A stretch of 64,000 nucleotides of DNA from Prosopocoilus inquinatus (lineage: Eukaryota > Arthropoda > Insecta > Coleoptera > Lucanidae), in NCBI GenBank assembly GCA_036172665.1, contig JAYKNF010000045.1:1-64000 (forward strand), read 5' to 3'. Below, in pieces: positions 37,376 to 51,255 of this stretch. How positions within the stretch are numbered: position 1 is the first letter of the stretch; the number at the start of each line of letters is the position of its first letter. The notes beneath the pieces are model-generated. The model saw only the letters and a list, made by a program, of their open reading frames with translations. It was not told the DNA's origin and made no database searches. The position numbers and the translations under genes are program-made.

Positions 37376-39206
37376 AATAGTTTTAAACGAAACAACACGT
37401 ATTAGCGTTGTTCCTGTGATGTATCTAATCGATCCTTACTCATCTATCATGTTATTTGACGTTTGGATGGACTCCAGTAACTCTGATGTGAGATACAAAG
37501 TTTTTGGACGCAGCAGAACCTGGAAATAGTTTTAAACGAAACAACACGCATTAGCGTTGTTCCTGTGTTGTATCTAATCGATCCTTACTCATCTATCATG
37601 TTATTTGGCGTTTCGATGGACTCCAGTAGCTCTGATGTGAGATACGACGTTTTCGGACGCAGCAGAAGCTGGAAATAGTTTTAAACGAAACAACACGTAT
37701 TAGCGTTGTTCCTGTGATGTATCTAATCGATCCTTACTCATCTATCATGTTATTTGACGTTTGGATGGACTCCAGTAACTCTGATGAGAGACACAAAGAT
37801 TTCGGACGCAGCAGAAGCTGGAAATAGTTTTGAACGAAGCAACACGTATTAGCGTTGTTTCTGTGATGTATCTAATCGATCCTTACTCATCTATCATGTT
37901 ATTTGACGTTTGGATGGACTCCAGTAACCCTGACGTGAGATACGAAGTTCTCGGACGCAGCAGAAGCTGGAAATAGTTTTAAACGAAACAACACGTATTA
38001 GCGTTGTTCCTGTGATGTATCTAATCGATCCTTACTCATCTATCATGTTATTTGACGTTTGGATGGACTCCAGTAACTCTGATGTGAGATACAAAGTTTT
38101 TGGACGCAGCAGAACCTGGAAATAGTTTTAAACGAAACAACACGCATTAGCGTTGTTCCTGTGATGTATCTAATCGATCCTTACTCATCTATCATGTTAT
38201 TTGGCGTTTCGATGGACTCCAGTAGCTCTGATGTGAGATACGACGTTTTTGGACGCAGCAGAAGCTGGAAATAGTTTTAAACGAAACAACACGTATTAGC
38301 GTTGTTCCTGTGATGTATCTAATCGATCCTTACTCATCTATCATGTTATTTGACGTTTGGATGGACTCCAGTAACTCTGAAGAGAGACACAAAGATTTCG
38401 GACGCAGCAGAAGCTGGAAATAGTTTTTAACGAAGCAACACGTATTAGCGTTATTCCTGTGCTGCATCTAATCGATCCTTACTCATATATCATGTTATTT
38501 GGCGTATCGATGGACTCCAGTAGCTCTGATGTGAGATACGTTTTCGGACGCAGCAGAAGCTGGAAATAGTTTTGAACGAAACAACACGCGTTAGCGTTGT
38601 TCCTGTGATGTATCTAATCGATCCTTACTCATCTATCATGTTATTTGGCGTTTCGATGGACTCCAGTAGCTCTGATGTGAGATACGACGTTTTCGGACGC
38701 AGCAGAAGCTGGAAATAGTTTTAAACGAAACAACACGTATTAGCGTTGTTCCTGTGATGTATCTAATCGATCCTTACTCATCTATCATGTTATTTGACGT
38801 TTGGATGGACTCCAGTAACTCTGATGAGAGACACAAAGATTTCGGACGCAGCAGAAGCTGGAAATAGTTTTGAACGAAGCAACACGTATTAGCGTTGTTT
38901 CTGTGATGTATCTAATCGATCCTTACTCATCTATCATGTTATTTGACGTTTGGATGGACTCCAGTAACCCTGACGTGAGATACGAAGTTCTCGGACGCAG
39001 CAGAAGCTGGAAATAGTTTTGAACGAAACAACACGTATTAGCGTTGTTCCTGTGATGTATCTAATCGATCCTTACTCATCTATCATGTTATTTGACGTTT
39101 GGATGGACTCCAGTAACTCTGATGAGAGACACAAAGGTTTCGGACGCAGCAGAAACTGGAAATAGTTTTAAACGAAACAACACGCATTAGCGTTGTTCCT
39201 GTGATG

Positions 39207-39558
39207 TATCTAATCGATCCTTACTTATCTATCATGTTATTTGACGTTTGGATGGACTCCAGTAACCCTGACGTGAGATACGAAGTTCTCGGACGCAGCA
39301 GAAGCTGGAAATAGTTTTAAACGAAACAACACGTATTAGCGTTGTTCCTGTGATGTATCTAATCGATCCTTACTCATCTATCATGTTATTTGACGTTTGG
39401 ATGGACTCCAGTAACTCTGATCTGAGATACAAAGTTTTTGGACGCAGCAGAACCTGGAAATAGTTTTAAACGAAACAACACGCATTAACGTTGTTCCTGT
39501 GATGTATCTAATCGATCCTTACTCATCCATCATGTTATTTGGCGTTTCGATGGACTCC
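39207..39558 (-). repeat. Dispersed duplicate, partner at 28660-29011
   Basis: It carries the same gatctgag and cattaacg spellings and the following catccatcatg. It diverges near 39558, where an H monomer follows here and a D monomer there. Confidence 0.83.
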
Positions 39559-39886
39559 AGTAACTTAGATGTGAGATACGCAGTTCTCGGACGCAGCTGA
39601 AGCTAGAAATAGTTTTAAACGAAACAACACGCATTAGCGTTGTTCCTGTGATGTATCTAATCTATCCTTACTCATCTATCATGTTATTTGGCGTTTCGAT
39701 GGACTCCAGTAACCCTGACGTGAGATACGAAGTACTCGGACGCAGCAGAACCTGGAAATAGTTTTAAACGAAACAACACGCATTAGCGTTGTTCCTGTGA
39801 TGTATCTAATCGATCCTTACTCATCTATCATGTTATTTGGCGTTTCGATGGACTCCAGTAACTTAGATGTGAGATACGAAGTTCTC

Positions 39887-39926
39887 GGACGCAGCTGAAG
39901 CTAGAAGGACGCAGCTGAAGCTAGAA
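39887..39926 (-). repeat. 20-bp internal expansion, two units
   Basis: Units lie at 39887 and 39907. It belongs to the partial third copy and corresponds to 30234 and 34019. Confidence 0.95.
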
Positions 39927-40381
39927 ATAGTTTTAAATGAAACAACACGTATTAGCGTTGTTCCTGTGCTGTATCTAATCGATCCTTACTCATCTATCAT
40001 GTTATTTGACGTTTAGATGGACTCCAGTAACCCTGACGTGAGATACGAAGTTCTCGGACGCAGCAGAAGCTGGAAAGAGTTTTAAACGAAACAACACATA
40101 TTAGCGTTGTTCCTGTGATGTATCTAATCGATCCTTACTCATCTATCATGTTATTTGACGTTTGGATGGACTCCAGTAACTCTGATGTGAGATACAAAGT
40201 TTTTGGACGCAGCAGAAGCTGGAAATAGTTTTGAACTAAACAACACGTATTAGCGCTGTTCCTGTGATGTATCTAATCGATCCTTACTTAGCTACTATGT
40301 TATTTGACGTTTCGATGGACTCCAGTAACTTTGATGTGAGATACGAAGTTCTCGGACGCAGCAGAAGCTGGAAATAGTTTT

Positions 40382-41266
40382 AAATGAAATAACACGTATT
40401 AGCGTTGTTCCTGTGATGTATCTAAACGATCCTTACTTATCTAACATGTTATTTGACGTTTGGATGGACTCCAGTAAGTCTGATGTGAGATACAAAGTTT
40501 TTGGACGCAGCAGGAGCTGGAAATAGTTTTAAACGAAACAACACGCATTAGCGTTGTTCCTGTGATGTATCTAATCGATCCTTACTTAGCTACTATGTTA
40601 TTTGACGTTTCGATGGACTCCAGTAACTCTAATGTGAGATACGAAATTTTCGCACACAGCAGAAGCTGGAAATAGTTTTAAACGAAACAACACGCATTAG
40701 CGTTGTTCCTGTGATGTATCTAATCGATCCTTATTCATCTATCATGTTATTTGGCGTTTGGATGGACTCCAGTAACTCTGATGTGAGATACAAAGTTTTT
40801 GGACGCAGCAGGAGCTGGAAATAGTTTTAAACGAAACAACACGTATTAGCGTTATTCCTGTGCTGCATCTAATCGATCCTTACTCATATATCATGTTATT
40901 TGGCGTATCGATGGACTCCAGTAGCTCTGATGTGAGATACGACGTTTTCGGACGCAGCAGAAGCTGGAAATAGTTTTAAACGAAACAACACGTATTAGCG
41001 TTGTTCCTGTGATGTATCTAATCGATCCTTACTCATCTATCATGTTATTTGACGTTTGGATGGACTCCAGTAACTCTGATGAGAGACACAAAGATTTCGG
41101 ACGCAGCAGAAGCTGGAAATAGTTTTGAACGAAGCAACACGTTTTAGCGTTGTTTCTGTGATGTATCTAATCGATCCTTACTCATCTATCATGTTATTTG
41201 ACGTTTGGATGGACTCCAGTAACCCTGACGTGAGATACGAAGTTCTCGGACGCAGCAGAAGCTGGA
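40382..41266 (-). repeat. Seven-variant cassette, copy 6
   Basis: It lies at offset 5868 from copy 4. It lacks the ggatgaactcc and gaaggtgg spellings of copies 2 and 4. Private changes are ttcgcacacag near 40651 and acgttttagcg near 41139. Confidence 0.86.
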
Positions 41267-41590
41267 AATAGTTTTAAACGAAACAACACGTATTAGCGTT
41301 GTTCCTGTGATGTATCTAATCGATCCTTACTCATCTATCATGTTATTTGACGTTTGGATGGACTCCAGTAACTCTGATGTGAGATACAAAGTTCTTGGAC
41401 GCAGCAGAACCTGGAAATAGTTTTAAACGAAACAACACGCATTAGCGTTGTTCCTGTGATGTATCTAATCGATCCTTACTCATCTATCATGTTATTTTTT
41501 CGTTTCGATGGACTCCAGTAGCTCTGATGTGAGATACGACGTTTTCGGACGCAGCAGAAGCTGGAAATAGTTTTAAACGAAACAACACGT

Positions 41591-44500
41591 ATTAGCGTTG
41601 TTCCTGTGATGTATCTAATCGATCCTTACTCATCTATCATGTTATTTGACGTTTGGATGGACTCCAGTAACTCTGATGAGAGACACAAAGATTTCGGACG
41701 CAGCAGAAGCTGGAAATAGTTTTAAACGAAACAACACGTATTAGCGTTGTTTCTGTGATGTATCTAATCGATCCTTACTCATCTATCATGTTATTTGACG
41801 TTTGGATGGAATCCAGTAACCCTGACGTGAGATACGAAGCTCTCGGACGCAGCAGAAGCTGGAAATAGTTTTAAACGAAACAACACGTATTAGCGTTGTT
41901 CCTGTGATGTATCTAATCGATCCTTACTCATCTATCATGTTATTTGACGTTTGGATGGACTCCAGTAACTCTGATGAGAGACACAAAGATTTCGGACGCA
42001 GCAGAAGCTGGAAATAGTTTTGAACGAAGCAACACGTATTAACGTTGTTTCTGTGATGTATCTAATCGATCCTTACACATCTATCATGTTATTTGACGTT
42101 TGGATGGACTCCAGTAACCCTGACGTGAGATACGAAGTTCTCGGACGCAGCAGAAGCTGGAAATAGTTTTAAACGAAACAACACGTATTAGCGTTGTTCC
42201 TGTGATGTATCTAATCGATCCTAACTCATCTATCATGTTATTTGACGTTTGGATGGACTCCAGTAACTCTGATGTGAGATACAAAGTTTTTGGACGCAGC
42301 AGAACCTGGAAATAGTTTTAAACGAAACAACACGCATTAGCGTTGTTCCTGTGATGTATCTAATCGATCCTTACTCATCTATCATGTTATTTGGCGTTTC
42401 GATGGACTCCAGTAGCTCTGATGTGAGATACGACGTTTTCGGACGCAGCAGAAGCTGGAAATAGTTTTAAACGAAACAACACGTATTAGCGTTGTTCCTG
42501 TGATGTATCTAATCGATCCTTACTCATCTGTCATGTTATTTGACGTTTGGATGGACTCCAGTAACTCTGAAGAGAGACACAAAGATTTCGGACGCAGCAG
42601 AAGCTGGAAATAGTTTTGAACGAAGCAACACGTATTAGCGTTATTCCTGTGCTGCATCTAATCGATCCTTACTCATATATCATGTTATTTGGCGTATCGA
42701 TGGACTCCAGTAACTCTAATGTGAGATACGAAATTTTCGGACGCAGCAGAAGCTGGAAATAGTTTTAAACGAAACAACACGCATTAGCGTTGTTCCTGTG
42801 ATGTATCTAATCGATCCTTACTTATCTATCATGTTATTTGACGTTTGGATGGACTCCAGCAACCCTGACGTGAGCTACGAAGTTCTCGGACGCAGCAGAA
42901 GCTGGAAATAGTTTTAAACGAAACAACACGCATTAGCGTTGTTCCTGTGATGTATCTAATCGATCCTTACTTATCTATCATGTTATTTGACGTTTGGATG
43001 GACTCCAGTAACTCTGATGTGAGATACAGAGTTTTTGGACGCAGCAGAAGCTGGAAATAGTTTTGAATGAAACAACACGTATTAGCGTTGTTCCTTTGAT
43101 GTATCTAATCGATAATTACTTAGCTACTATGTTATTTGACGTTTCGATGGACTCCAGTAACTCTAATGTGAGATACGAAATTTTCGGACGCAGCAGAAGC
43201 TGGAAATAGTTTTAAACGAAACAACACGCATTAGCGTTGTTCCTGTGATGTATCTAATCGATCCATACTCATCTATCATGTTATTTGGCGTTTCGATGGA
43301 CTCCAGTAACTTTGAAGTGAGATACGAAGTTCTCGGACGCAGCAGAAGCTGGAAATAGTTTTAAACGAAACAACACGCATTAGCGTTGTTCCTGTGATGT
43401 ATCTAATCGATCCTTACTTAGCTACTATGTTATTTGACATTTCGATGGACTCCAGTAACTCTAATGTGATATACGAAATTTTCGGACGCAGCAGCAGCTG
43501 GAAATAGTTTTAAACGAAACAACACATCTTAGCGTTGTTCCTGTGATGTATCTAATCGATCCTTACTCATCTATCATGTTATTTGACGTTTGGACGGACT
43601 TCAGTAACCCTGATGTGAGATACAAAGTTATCGGACGCAGCAGAAGCTGGAAATAGTTTTGAACGAAACAACACGTATTAGCGTTGTTCCTGTGCTGTAT
43701 CTAATCGATCCATACTTATCTATCATGTTATTTGACGTTTCGATGGACTCCAGTAACTCTGATTTGAGATACGACGTATTCGGACGCAGCAGAAGCTGGA
43801 AATAGTTTTAAACGAAACAACACATATTAGCGTTGTTCCTGTGATGTATCTAATCGATCCTTACTCATCTATCATGTTATTTGACGTTTGGATGGACTCC
43901 AGTTACTCTGATGAGAGACACAAAGATTTCGGACGCAGCAGAAGCTGGAAATAATTTTGAACGAAACAACACTTATTAGCGTTGTTCCTGTGATGTATCT
44001 AATCGATCCTTACTCATCTATCATGTTATTTGACGTTTCGATGGACTCCAGTAACTCTAATGTGAGATACGAAATTTTCGGACGCAGCAGGAGCTGGAAA
44101 TAGTTTTAAACGAAACAACACGTATTGGCGTTGTTCCTGTGCTGTATCTAATCGATCCTTACTCATATATCATGTTATTTGACGTTTGGATGGACTCCAG
44201 TAACCCTGACGTGAGATACGAAGTTCTCGGACGCAGCAGAACCTGGAAATAGTTTTAAACGAAACAACAAGCATTAGCGTTGTTCCTGTGATGTATCTAA
44301 TCGATCCTTACTCATCTATCATGTTATTTGGCGTTTCGATGGACTCCAGTAACTTTGATGTGAGATACGAAGTTCTCGGACGCAGCTGAAGGTGGAAATA
44401 GTTTTAAATGAAACAACACGTATTAGCGTTGTTCCTGTGATGTATCTAAACGATCCTTACTTATCTAACATGTTATTTGACGTTTGGATGGACTCCAGTA

Positions 44501-47500
44501 ACCCTGACGTGAGATACGAAGTTCTCGGAAGCAGCAGAAGCTGGAAATAGTTTTAATCGAAACAACACGTATTAGCTTTGTTCCTGTGATGTATCTAATC
44601 GATCCTTACTCATCTATCATGTTATTTGACGTTTGGATGGACTCCAGTAACTCTGATGTGAGATACAAAGTTTTTGGACGCAGCAGAAGCTGGAAAATGT
44701 TTTGAACGAAACAACACGTATTAGCGTTGTTCCTGTGATGTATTTAATCGATCCTTACTTAGCTACTATGTTATTTGACGTTTCGATGGACTCCAGTAAC
44801 TCTAATGTGAGATACGAAATTTTCGGACGCAGCAGAAGCTGGAAATAGTTTTAAACGAAACAACACGCATTAGCGTTGTTCCTGTGATGTATCTAATCGA
44901 TCCTTACTCATCTATCATGTTATTTGGCGTTTCGATGGACTCCAGTAACTTTGATGTGAGATACGAAGTTCTCGGACGCAGCTGAAGCTGGAAATAGTTT
45001 TAAACGAAACAACACGCATTAGCGTTGTTCCTGTGATGTATCTAATCGATCCTTACTTATCTATCATGTTATTTGACGTTTGGATGGACTCCAGTAACCC
45101 TGACGTGAGGTACGAAGTTCTCGGACGCAGCAGAAGCTGGAAATAGTTTTAAACGAAACAACACGCATTAGCGTTGTTCCTGTGATGTATCTAATCGATC
45201 CTTACTCATCTATCATGTTATTTGGCGTTTCGATGGACTCCAGTAACTTTGATGTGAGATACGAAGTTCTCGGACGCAGCTGAAGCTGGAAATAGTTTTA
45301 AACGAAACAACACGCATTAGCGTTGTTCCTGTGATGTATCTAATCGATCCTTACTCATCTATCATGTTATTTGACGTTTCGATGGACTCCAGTAACTCTA
45401 ATGTGAGAAACGAAATTTTCGGACGCAGCAGAAGCTGGAAATAGTTTTAAACGAAACAACACGCATTAGCGTTGTTCCTGTGATGTATCTAATCGATCCT
45501 AACTCATCTATCATGTTATTTGGCGTTTCGATGGACTCCAGTAACTTAGATGTGAGATACGAAGTTCTCGGACGCAGCTGAAGCTAGAAATAGTTTTAAA
45601 CGAAACAACACGCATTAGCGTTGTTCCTGTGTAGTATCTAATCGATCCTTACTTATCTATCATGTTATTTGACGTTTGGATGGACTCCAGTAACCCTGAC
45701 GTGAGACACGAAGTTCTCGGACGCAGCAGAAGCTGGAAATAGTTTTAAACGAAACAACACGTATTAGCGTTGTTCCTGTGATGTATCTAATCGATCTTTA
45801 CTCATCTGTCATGTTATTTGACGTTTGGATGGACTCCAGTAACTCTGATGTGAGATACAAAGTTTTTGGACGCAGCAGAAGCTGAAAATAGTTTTGAACG
45901 AAACAATACGTATTAGCGTTGTTCCTGTGATGTATCTAATCGATCCTTACTCATCTATCATGTTATTTGGCGTTTCGATGGACTCCAGTAACTTTGATGT
46001 GAGATACGAAGTTCTCGGACGCAACTGAAGCTAGAAATAGTTTTAAACGAAACAACACGCATTAGCGTTGTTCCTGTGCTGTATCTAATCGATCCTTACT
46101 CATATATCATGTTATTTGGCGTTTCGATGGACTCCAGTAGCTCTGATGTGAGATACGAAGTTTTCGGACGCAGCAGAATCTGGAAATAGTTTTAAACGAA
46201 ACAACACGTATTAGCGTTGTTCCTGTGATGTATCTAATCGATCCTTACTCATCTATCATGTTATTTGACGTTTCGATGGACTCCAGTAACTCTAATGTGA
46301 GATACGAAATTTTCGGACGCAGCAGAAGCTGGAAATAGTTTAAAACGAAACAACACGCATTAGCGTTGTTCCTGTGATGTATCTAATCGATCCTTACTTA
46401 TCTATCATGTTATTTGACGTTTGGATGGACTCCAGTAACCCTGACGTGAGATACGAAGTTCTCGGACGCAGCAGAAGCTGGAAATAGTTTTAAACGAAAC
46501 AACACGTATTAGCGTTGTTCCTGTGATGTATCTAATCGATCCTTACTCATCTATCATGTTATTTGACGTTTGGATGGACTCCAGTATCTCTGATGTGAGA
46601 TACAAAGTTTTTGGACGCAGCAGAAGCTGGAAATAGTTTTGAACGAAACAACACGTATTAGCGTTGTTCCTGTGCTGTATCTAATCGATCCTTACTCATA
46701 TATCATGTTATTTGGCGTTTCGATGGACTCCAGTAGCTCTGATGTGAGATACGACGTTTTCGGACGCAGCAGAAGCTGGAAATAGTTTTAAACGAAACAA
46801 CACGCATTAGCGTTGTTCCTGTGATGTATCTAATCGATCCTTACTTAGCTACTATGTTATTTGACGTTTCGATGGACTCCAGTAACTCTAATGTGAGATA
46901 CGAAATTTTCGGACGCAGCAGAAGCTGGAAATAGTTTTAAACGAAACAGCACGCATTAGCGTTATCCTGTGATGTATCTAATCGATCCTTACTCATCTAT
47001 CATGTTATTTGGCGTTTCGATGGACTACAGTAACTTTGATGTGAGATACGAAGTTCTCGGACGCAGCTGAAGCTGGAAATAGTTTTAAATGAAACAACAC
47101 GTATTAGCGTTGTTCCTGTGATGTATCTAAACGATCCTTACTTATCTAACATGTTATTTGACGTTTGGATGGACTCCAGTAAGTCTGATGTGAGATACAA
47201 AGTTTTTGGACGCAGCAGGAGCTGGAAATAGTTTTAAACGAAACAACACGCATTAGCGTTGTTCCTGTGATGTATCTAATCGATCCTTACTCATCTATCA
47301 TGTTATTTGGCGTTTCGATGGATTCCAGTAACTTTGATGTGAGATACGAAGTTCTCGGACGCAGCTGAAGCTGGAAATAGTTTTAAATGAAACAACACGT
47401 ATTAGCGTTGTTCCTGTGATGTATCTAAACGATCTTTACTTATCTAACATGTTACTTGACGTTTGGATGGACTCCAGTAAGTCTGATGTGAGATACAAAG

Positions 47501-47864
47501 TTTTTGGACGCAGCAGGAGCTGGAAATAGTTTTAAACGAAACAACACGCATTAGCGTTGTTCCTGTGATGTATCTAATCGATCCTTACTTAGCTACTATA
47601 TTATTTGACGTTTCGATGGACTCCAGTAACTCTAATGTGAGATACGAAATTCTCGGACGCAGCAGAAGCTGGAAATAGTTTTAAACGAAACAACACGCAT
47701 TAGCGTTGTTCCTGTGATGTATCTAATCGATCCTTACTCATATATCATGTTATTTGGCGTTTCGATGGACTCCAGTAACTTTGATGTGAGATACGAAGTT
47801 CTCGGACGCAGCTGAAGCTGGAAATAGTTTTAAGTGAAACAACACGTATTAGCGTTGTTCCTGT
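41591..47864 (-). repeat. Mixed monomers, families A to H
   Basis: About 42 monomers with only short shared runs. G, A and B alternate to about 42.4 kb. From 44 kb, short E-F-C runs recur; F monomers at 47181, 47479 and 47926 are two and three monomers apart. The TAA of the + reading is changed to TTA (cctaactc) near 42221 and 45499. Nothing but satellite is present. Confidence 0.75.
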
Positions 47865-48755
47865 GATGTATCTAAACGATCCTTACTTATCTAACATGTT
47901 ATTTGACGTTTGGATGGACTCCAGTAAGTCTGATGTGAGATACAAAGTTTTTGGACGCAGCAGTAGCTGGAAATAGTTTTAAACGAAACAACACGCATTA
48001 GCGTTGTTCCTGTGATGTATCTAATCGATCCTTACTTAGCTACTATGTTATTTGACGTTTCGATGGACTCCAGTAACTCTAATGTGAGATACGAAATTTT
48101 CGGACGCAGCAGAAGCTGGAAATAGTTTTAAACGAAACAACACGCATTAGCGTTGTTTCTGTGATGTATCTAATCGATCCTTATTCATCTATCATGTTAT
48201 TTGGCGTTTCGATGGACTCCAGTAACCCTGACGTGAGATACGAAGTTCTCGGACGCAGCAGAAACGGGAAATAGTTTTAAACGAAACAACACGCATTAGC
48301 GTTGTTCCTGTGATGTATCTGATCGATCCTTACTTATCTATCATGTTATTTGACGTTTGGATGGACTCCAGTAACCCTGACGTGAGATACGAAGTTCTCG
48401 GACGCAGCAGAAGCTGGAAATAGTTTTAAACGAAACAACACGTATTAGCGTTGTTCCTGTGATGTGTCTAATCGATCTTTACTCATCTATCATGTTATTT
48501 GACGTTTGGATGGACTCCAGTAACTCTGATGTGAGATACAAAGTTTTTGGACGCAGCAGAAGCTGGAAATAGTTTTGAACGAAACAACACCTATTAGCGT
48601 TGTTCCTGTGATGTATCTAATCGATCCTTACTCATCCATCATGTTATTTGGCGTTTCGATGGACTCCAGTAACTTTGATGTGAGATACGAAGTTCTCGGA
48701 CGCAGCTGAAGCTAGAAATAGTTTTAAACGAAACAACACGCATTAGCGTTGTTCC
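47865..48755 (-). repeat. Six-monomer segment, partner at 54123-55013
   Basis: It matches at offset 6258, exactly 42 monomers. Shared rare spellings are gcagtagctgg (near 47958 and 54216), gaaacggg (48261 and 54519), gatgtgtct (near 48463 and 54721) and cacctattag (near 48587 and 54845). The 14-monomer tandem unit lies between the two. Confidence 0.88.
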
Positions 48756-49169
48756 TGTGATGTATCTAATCGATCCTTACTCATCTATCATGTTATTTGA
48801 CGTTTGGATGGACTCCAGTAACTCTGATGTGAGATACAAAGTTTTTGGACGCAGCAGAACCTGGAAATAGTTTCAAACGAAACAACACGTATTAGCGTTG
48901 TTCCTGTGATGTATCTAATCGATCCTTACTCATCTATCATGTTATTTGGCGTTTCGATGGACTCCAGTAGCTCTGATGTGAGATACAAAGTTTTTGGACG
49001 CAGCAGAACCTGGAAATAGTTTTAAACGAAACAACACGCATTAGCGTTGTTCCTGTGATGTATCTAATCGATCCTTACTTATCTATCATGTTATTTGACG
49101 TTTGGATGGACTCCAGTAACCCTGACGTGGGATACGAAGTTCTCGGACGCAGCAGAAGCTGGAAATAGT

Positions 49170-51255
49170 TTTAAACGAAACAACACGCATTAGCGTTGTT
49201 CCTGTGATGTATCTAATCGATCCTTACTCATCTATCATGTTATTTGGCGTTTCGATGGACTCCAGTAGCTCTGATGTGAGATACGACGTTTTCTGAGGCA
49301 GCAGAAGCTGGAAATAGTTTTAAACGAAACAACACATATTAGCGTTGTTCCTGTGATGTATCTAATCGATCCTTACTCATCTATCATGTTATTTAGCGTT
49401 TCGATGGACTCCAGTAACTTTGATGTGAGATACGAAGTTCTCGGACGCAGCTGAAGCTAGAAATAGTTTTAAACGAAACAACACGCATTAGCGTTGTTAC
49501 TGTGATGTATCTAATCGATCCTTACTTATCTATCATGTTATTTGACGTTTGGATGGACTCCAGTAAGTCTGATGTGAGATACAAAGTTTATGGACGCAGC
49601 AGGAGCTGAAAATAGTTTTAAACGAAACAACACGCATTAGCGTTGTTCCTGTGTAGTATCTAATCGATCCTTACTTATCTATCATGTTATTTGACGTTTG
49701 GATGGACTCCAGTAACCCTGACGTGAGATACGAAGTTCTCGGACGCAGCAGAATCTGGAAATAGTTTTAAACGAAACAACACGTATTAGCGTTGTTCCTG
49801 TGATGTATCTAATCGATCTTTACTCATCTAACATGTTATTTGACGTTTGGATGGACTCCAGTAACTCTGATGAGAGACACAAAGATTTCGGACGCAGCAG
49901 AAGCTGGAAATAGTTTTGAACGAAACAACACGTATTAGCGTTGTTTCTGTGATGTATCTAATCGATCCTTACTCATCTATCATGTTATTTGACGTTTCGA
50001 TGGACTCCAGTAACTCTAATGTGAGATACGAAATTTTCGGACGCAGCAGAAGCTGGAAATAGTTTTAAACGAAACAACACGCATTAGCGTTGTTCCTGTG
50101 ATGTATCTAATCGATCCTTACTCATCTATCATGTTATTTGACGTTTGGATGGACTCCAGTAACTCTGATGTGAGATACAAAGTTTTTGGACGCAGCAGAA
50201 CCTGGAAATAGTTTCAAACGAAACAACACGTATTAGCGTTGTTCCTGTGATGTATCTAATCGATCCTTACTCATCTATCATGTTATTTGGCGTCTCGAAG
50301 GACTCCAGTAGCTCTGATGTGAGATACAAAGTTTTTGGACGCAGCAGAACCTGGAAATAGTTTTAAACGAAACAACACGCATTAGCGTTGTTCCTGTGAT
50401 GTATCTAATCGATCCTTACTTATCTATCATGTTATTTGACGTTTGGATGGACTCCAGTAACCCTGACGTGGGATACGAAGTTCTCGGACGCAGCAGAAGC
50501 TGGAAATAGTTTTAAACGAAACAACACGCATTAGCGTTGTTCCTGTGATGTATCTAATCGATCCTTACTCATCTATCATGTTATTTGGCGTTTCGATGAA
50601 CTCCAGTAGCTCTGATGTGAGATACGACGTTTTCTGAGGCAGCAGAAGCTGGAAATAGTTTTAAACGAAACAACACATATTAGCGTTGTTCCTGTGATGT
50701 ATCTAATCGATCCTTACTCATCTATCATGTTATTTGACGTTTGGATGGACTCCAGTAACCCTGACGTGAGATACGAAGTTCTCGGACGCAGCAGAAGCTG
50801 GAAATAGTTTTAAACGAAACAACACGCATTAGCGTTGATCCTGTGATGTATCTAATCAATCCTTACTCATCTATCATGTTATTTGGCGTTTCGATGGACT
50901 CCAGTAGCTCTGATGTGAGATACGAAGTTCTCGGACGCAGCTGAAGCTGGAAATAGTTTTAAATGAAACAACACGTATTAGCGTTGTTCCTGTGATGTAT
51001 CTAATCGATCCTTACTCATCTATCATGTTATTTGGCGTTTCGATGGACTCCAGTAACTTTGATGTGAGATACGAAGTTCTCGGACGCAGCTGAAGCTAGA
51101 AATAGTTTTAAACGAAACAACACGCATTAGCGTTGTTACTGTGATGTATCTAATCGATCCTTACTTATCTATCATGTTACTTGACGTTTGGATGGACTCC
51201 AGTAAGTCTGATGTGAGATACAAAGTTTATGGACGCAGCAGGAGCTGGAAATAGT
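49170..51255 (-). repeat. 14-monomer higher-order repeat (2086 bp), copy 1
   Basis: It is followed in tandem by 51256-53341. Offset 2086 = 14 x 149 holds at atttagcgtt 49391/51477 and gacgtggg 50465/52551. Another gacgtggg monomer at 49124 lies nine monomers before 50465, just outside the unit, and indicates an older nested duplication. Private changes are tctcgaagg near 50292, catctaacatg near 49826 and gttacttgac near 51177. Confidence 0.9.

Larger units (their letters stand above)
33915..37697 (-). repeat. 25-monomer higher-order repeat (3785 bp), copy 2
   Basis: This is the counterpart of copy 1. One slot differs: near 35600-35700 it has a B/D-like monomer (acgacgttttcgg) where copy 1 at 31815-31915 has aattctaatgtgagaaacg, with matching sequence on both sides. 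That is a single-monomer replacement without length change. Confidence 0.92.
39697..41590 (-). repeat. Partial third copy of the 25-monomer unit
   Basis: It follows copy 2 at offset 5868 and copy 1 at offset 9653 (expansion at 39887, cttattc at 40730). Towards its right end, from about 41.35 kb, it follows the other half-unit (offset 7676 from 33.7 kb). So it is a recombinant of the two halves rather than a plain truncation. Confidence 0.85.

Noticed and set aside
30234..39926. Assembly error as the cause of the 20-bp expansions
   Set aside because: The 2/3/2/3/2 pattern follows the 3785-bp period, and the offsets of independent markers fit only if the extra bases are real within this assembly. 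Raw reads would still be decisive.
42084..42284. A 66-codon open reading frame on the - strand
   Set aside because: It lies wholly inside satellite monomers. It starts at TTG, not ATG, and exists only because one base change turns the TAA in gag-taa-gga into TTA (cctaactc near 42221). The same change near 45499 and the frame rotation of a 149-bp unit show this is chance, not a gene.
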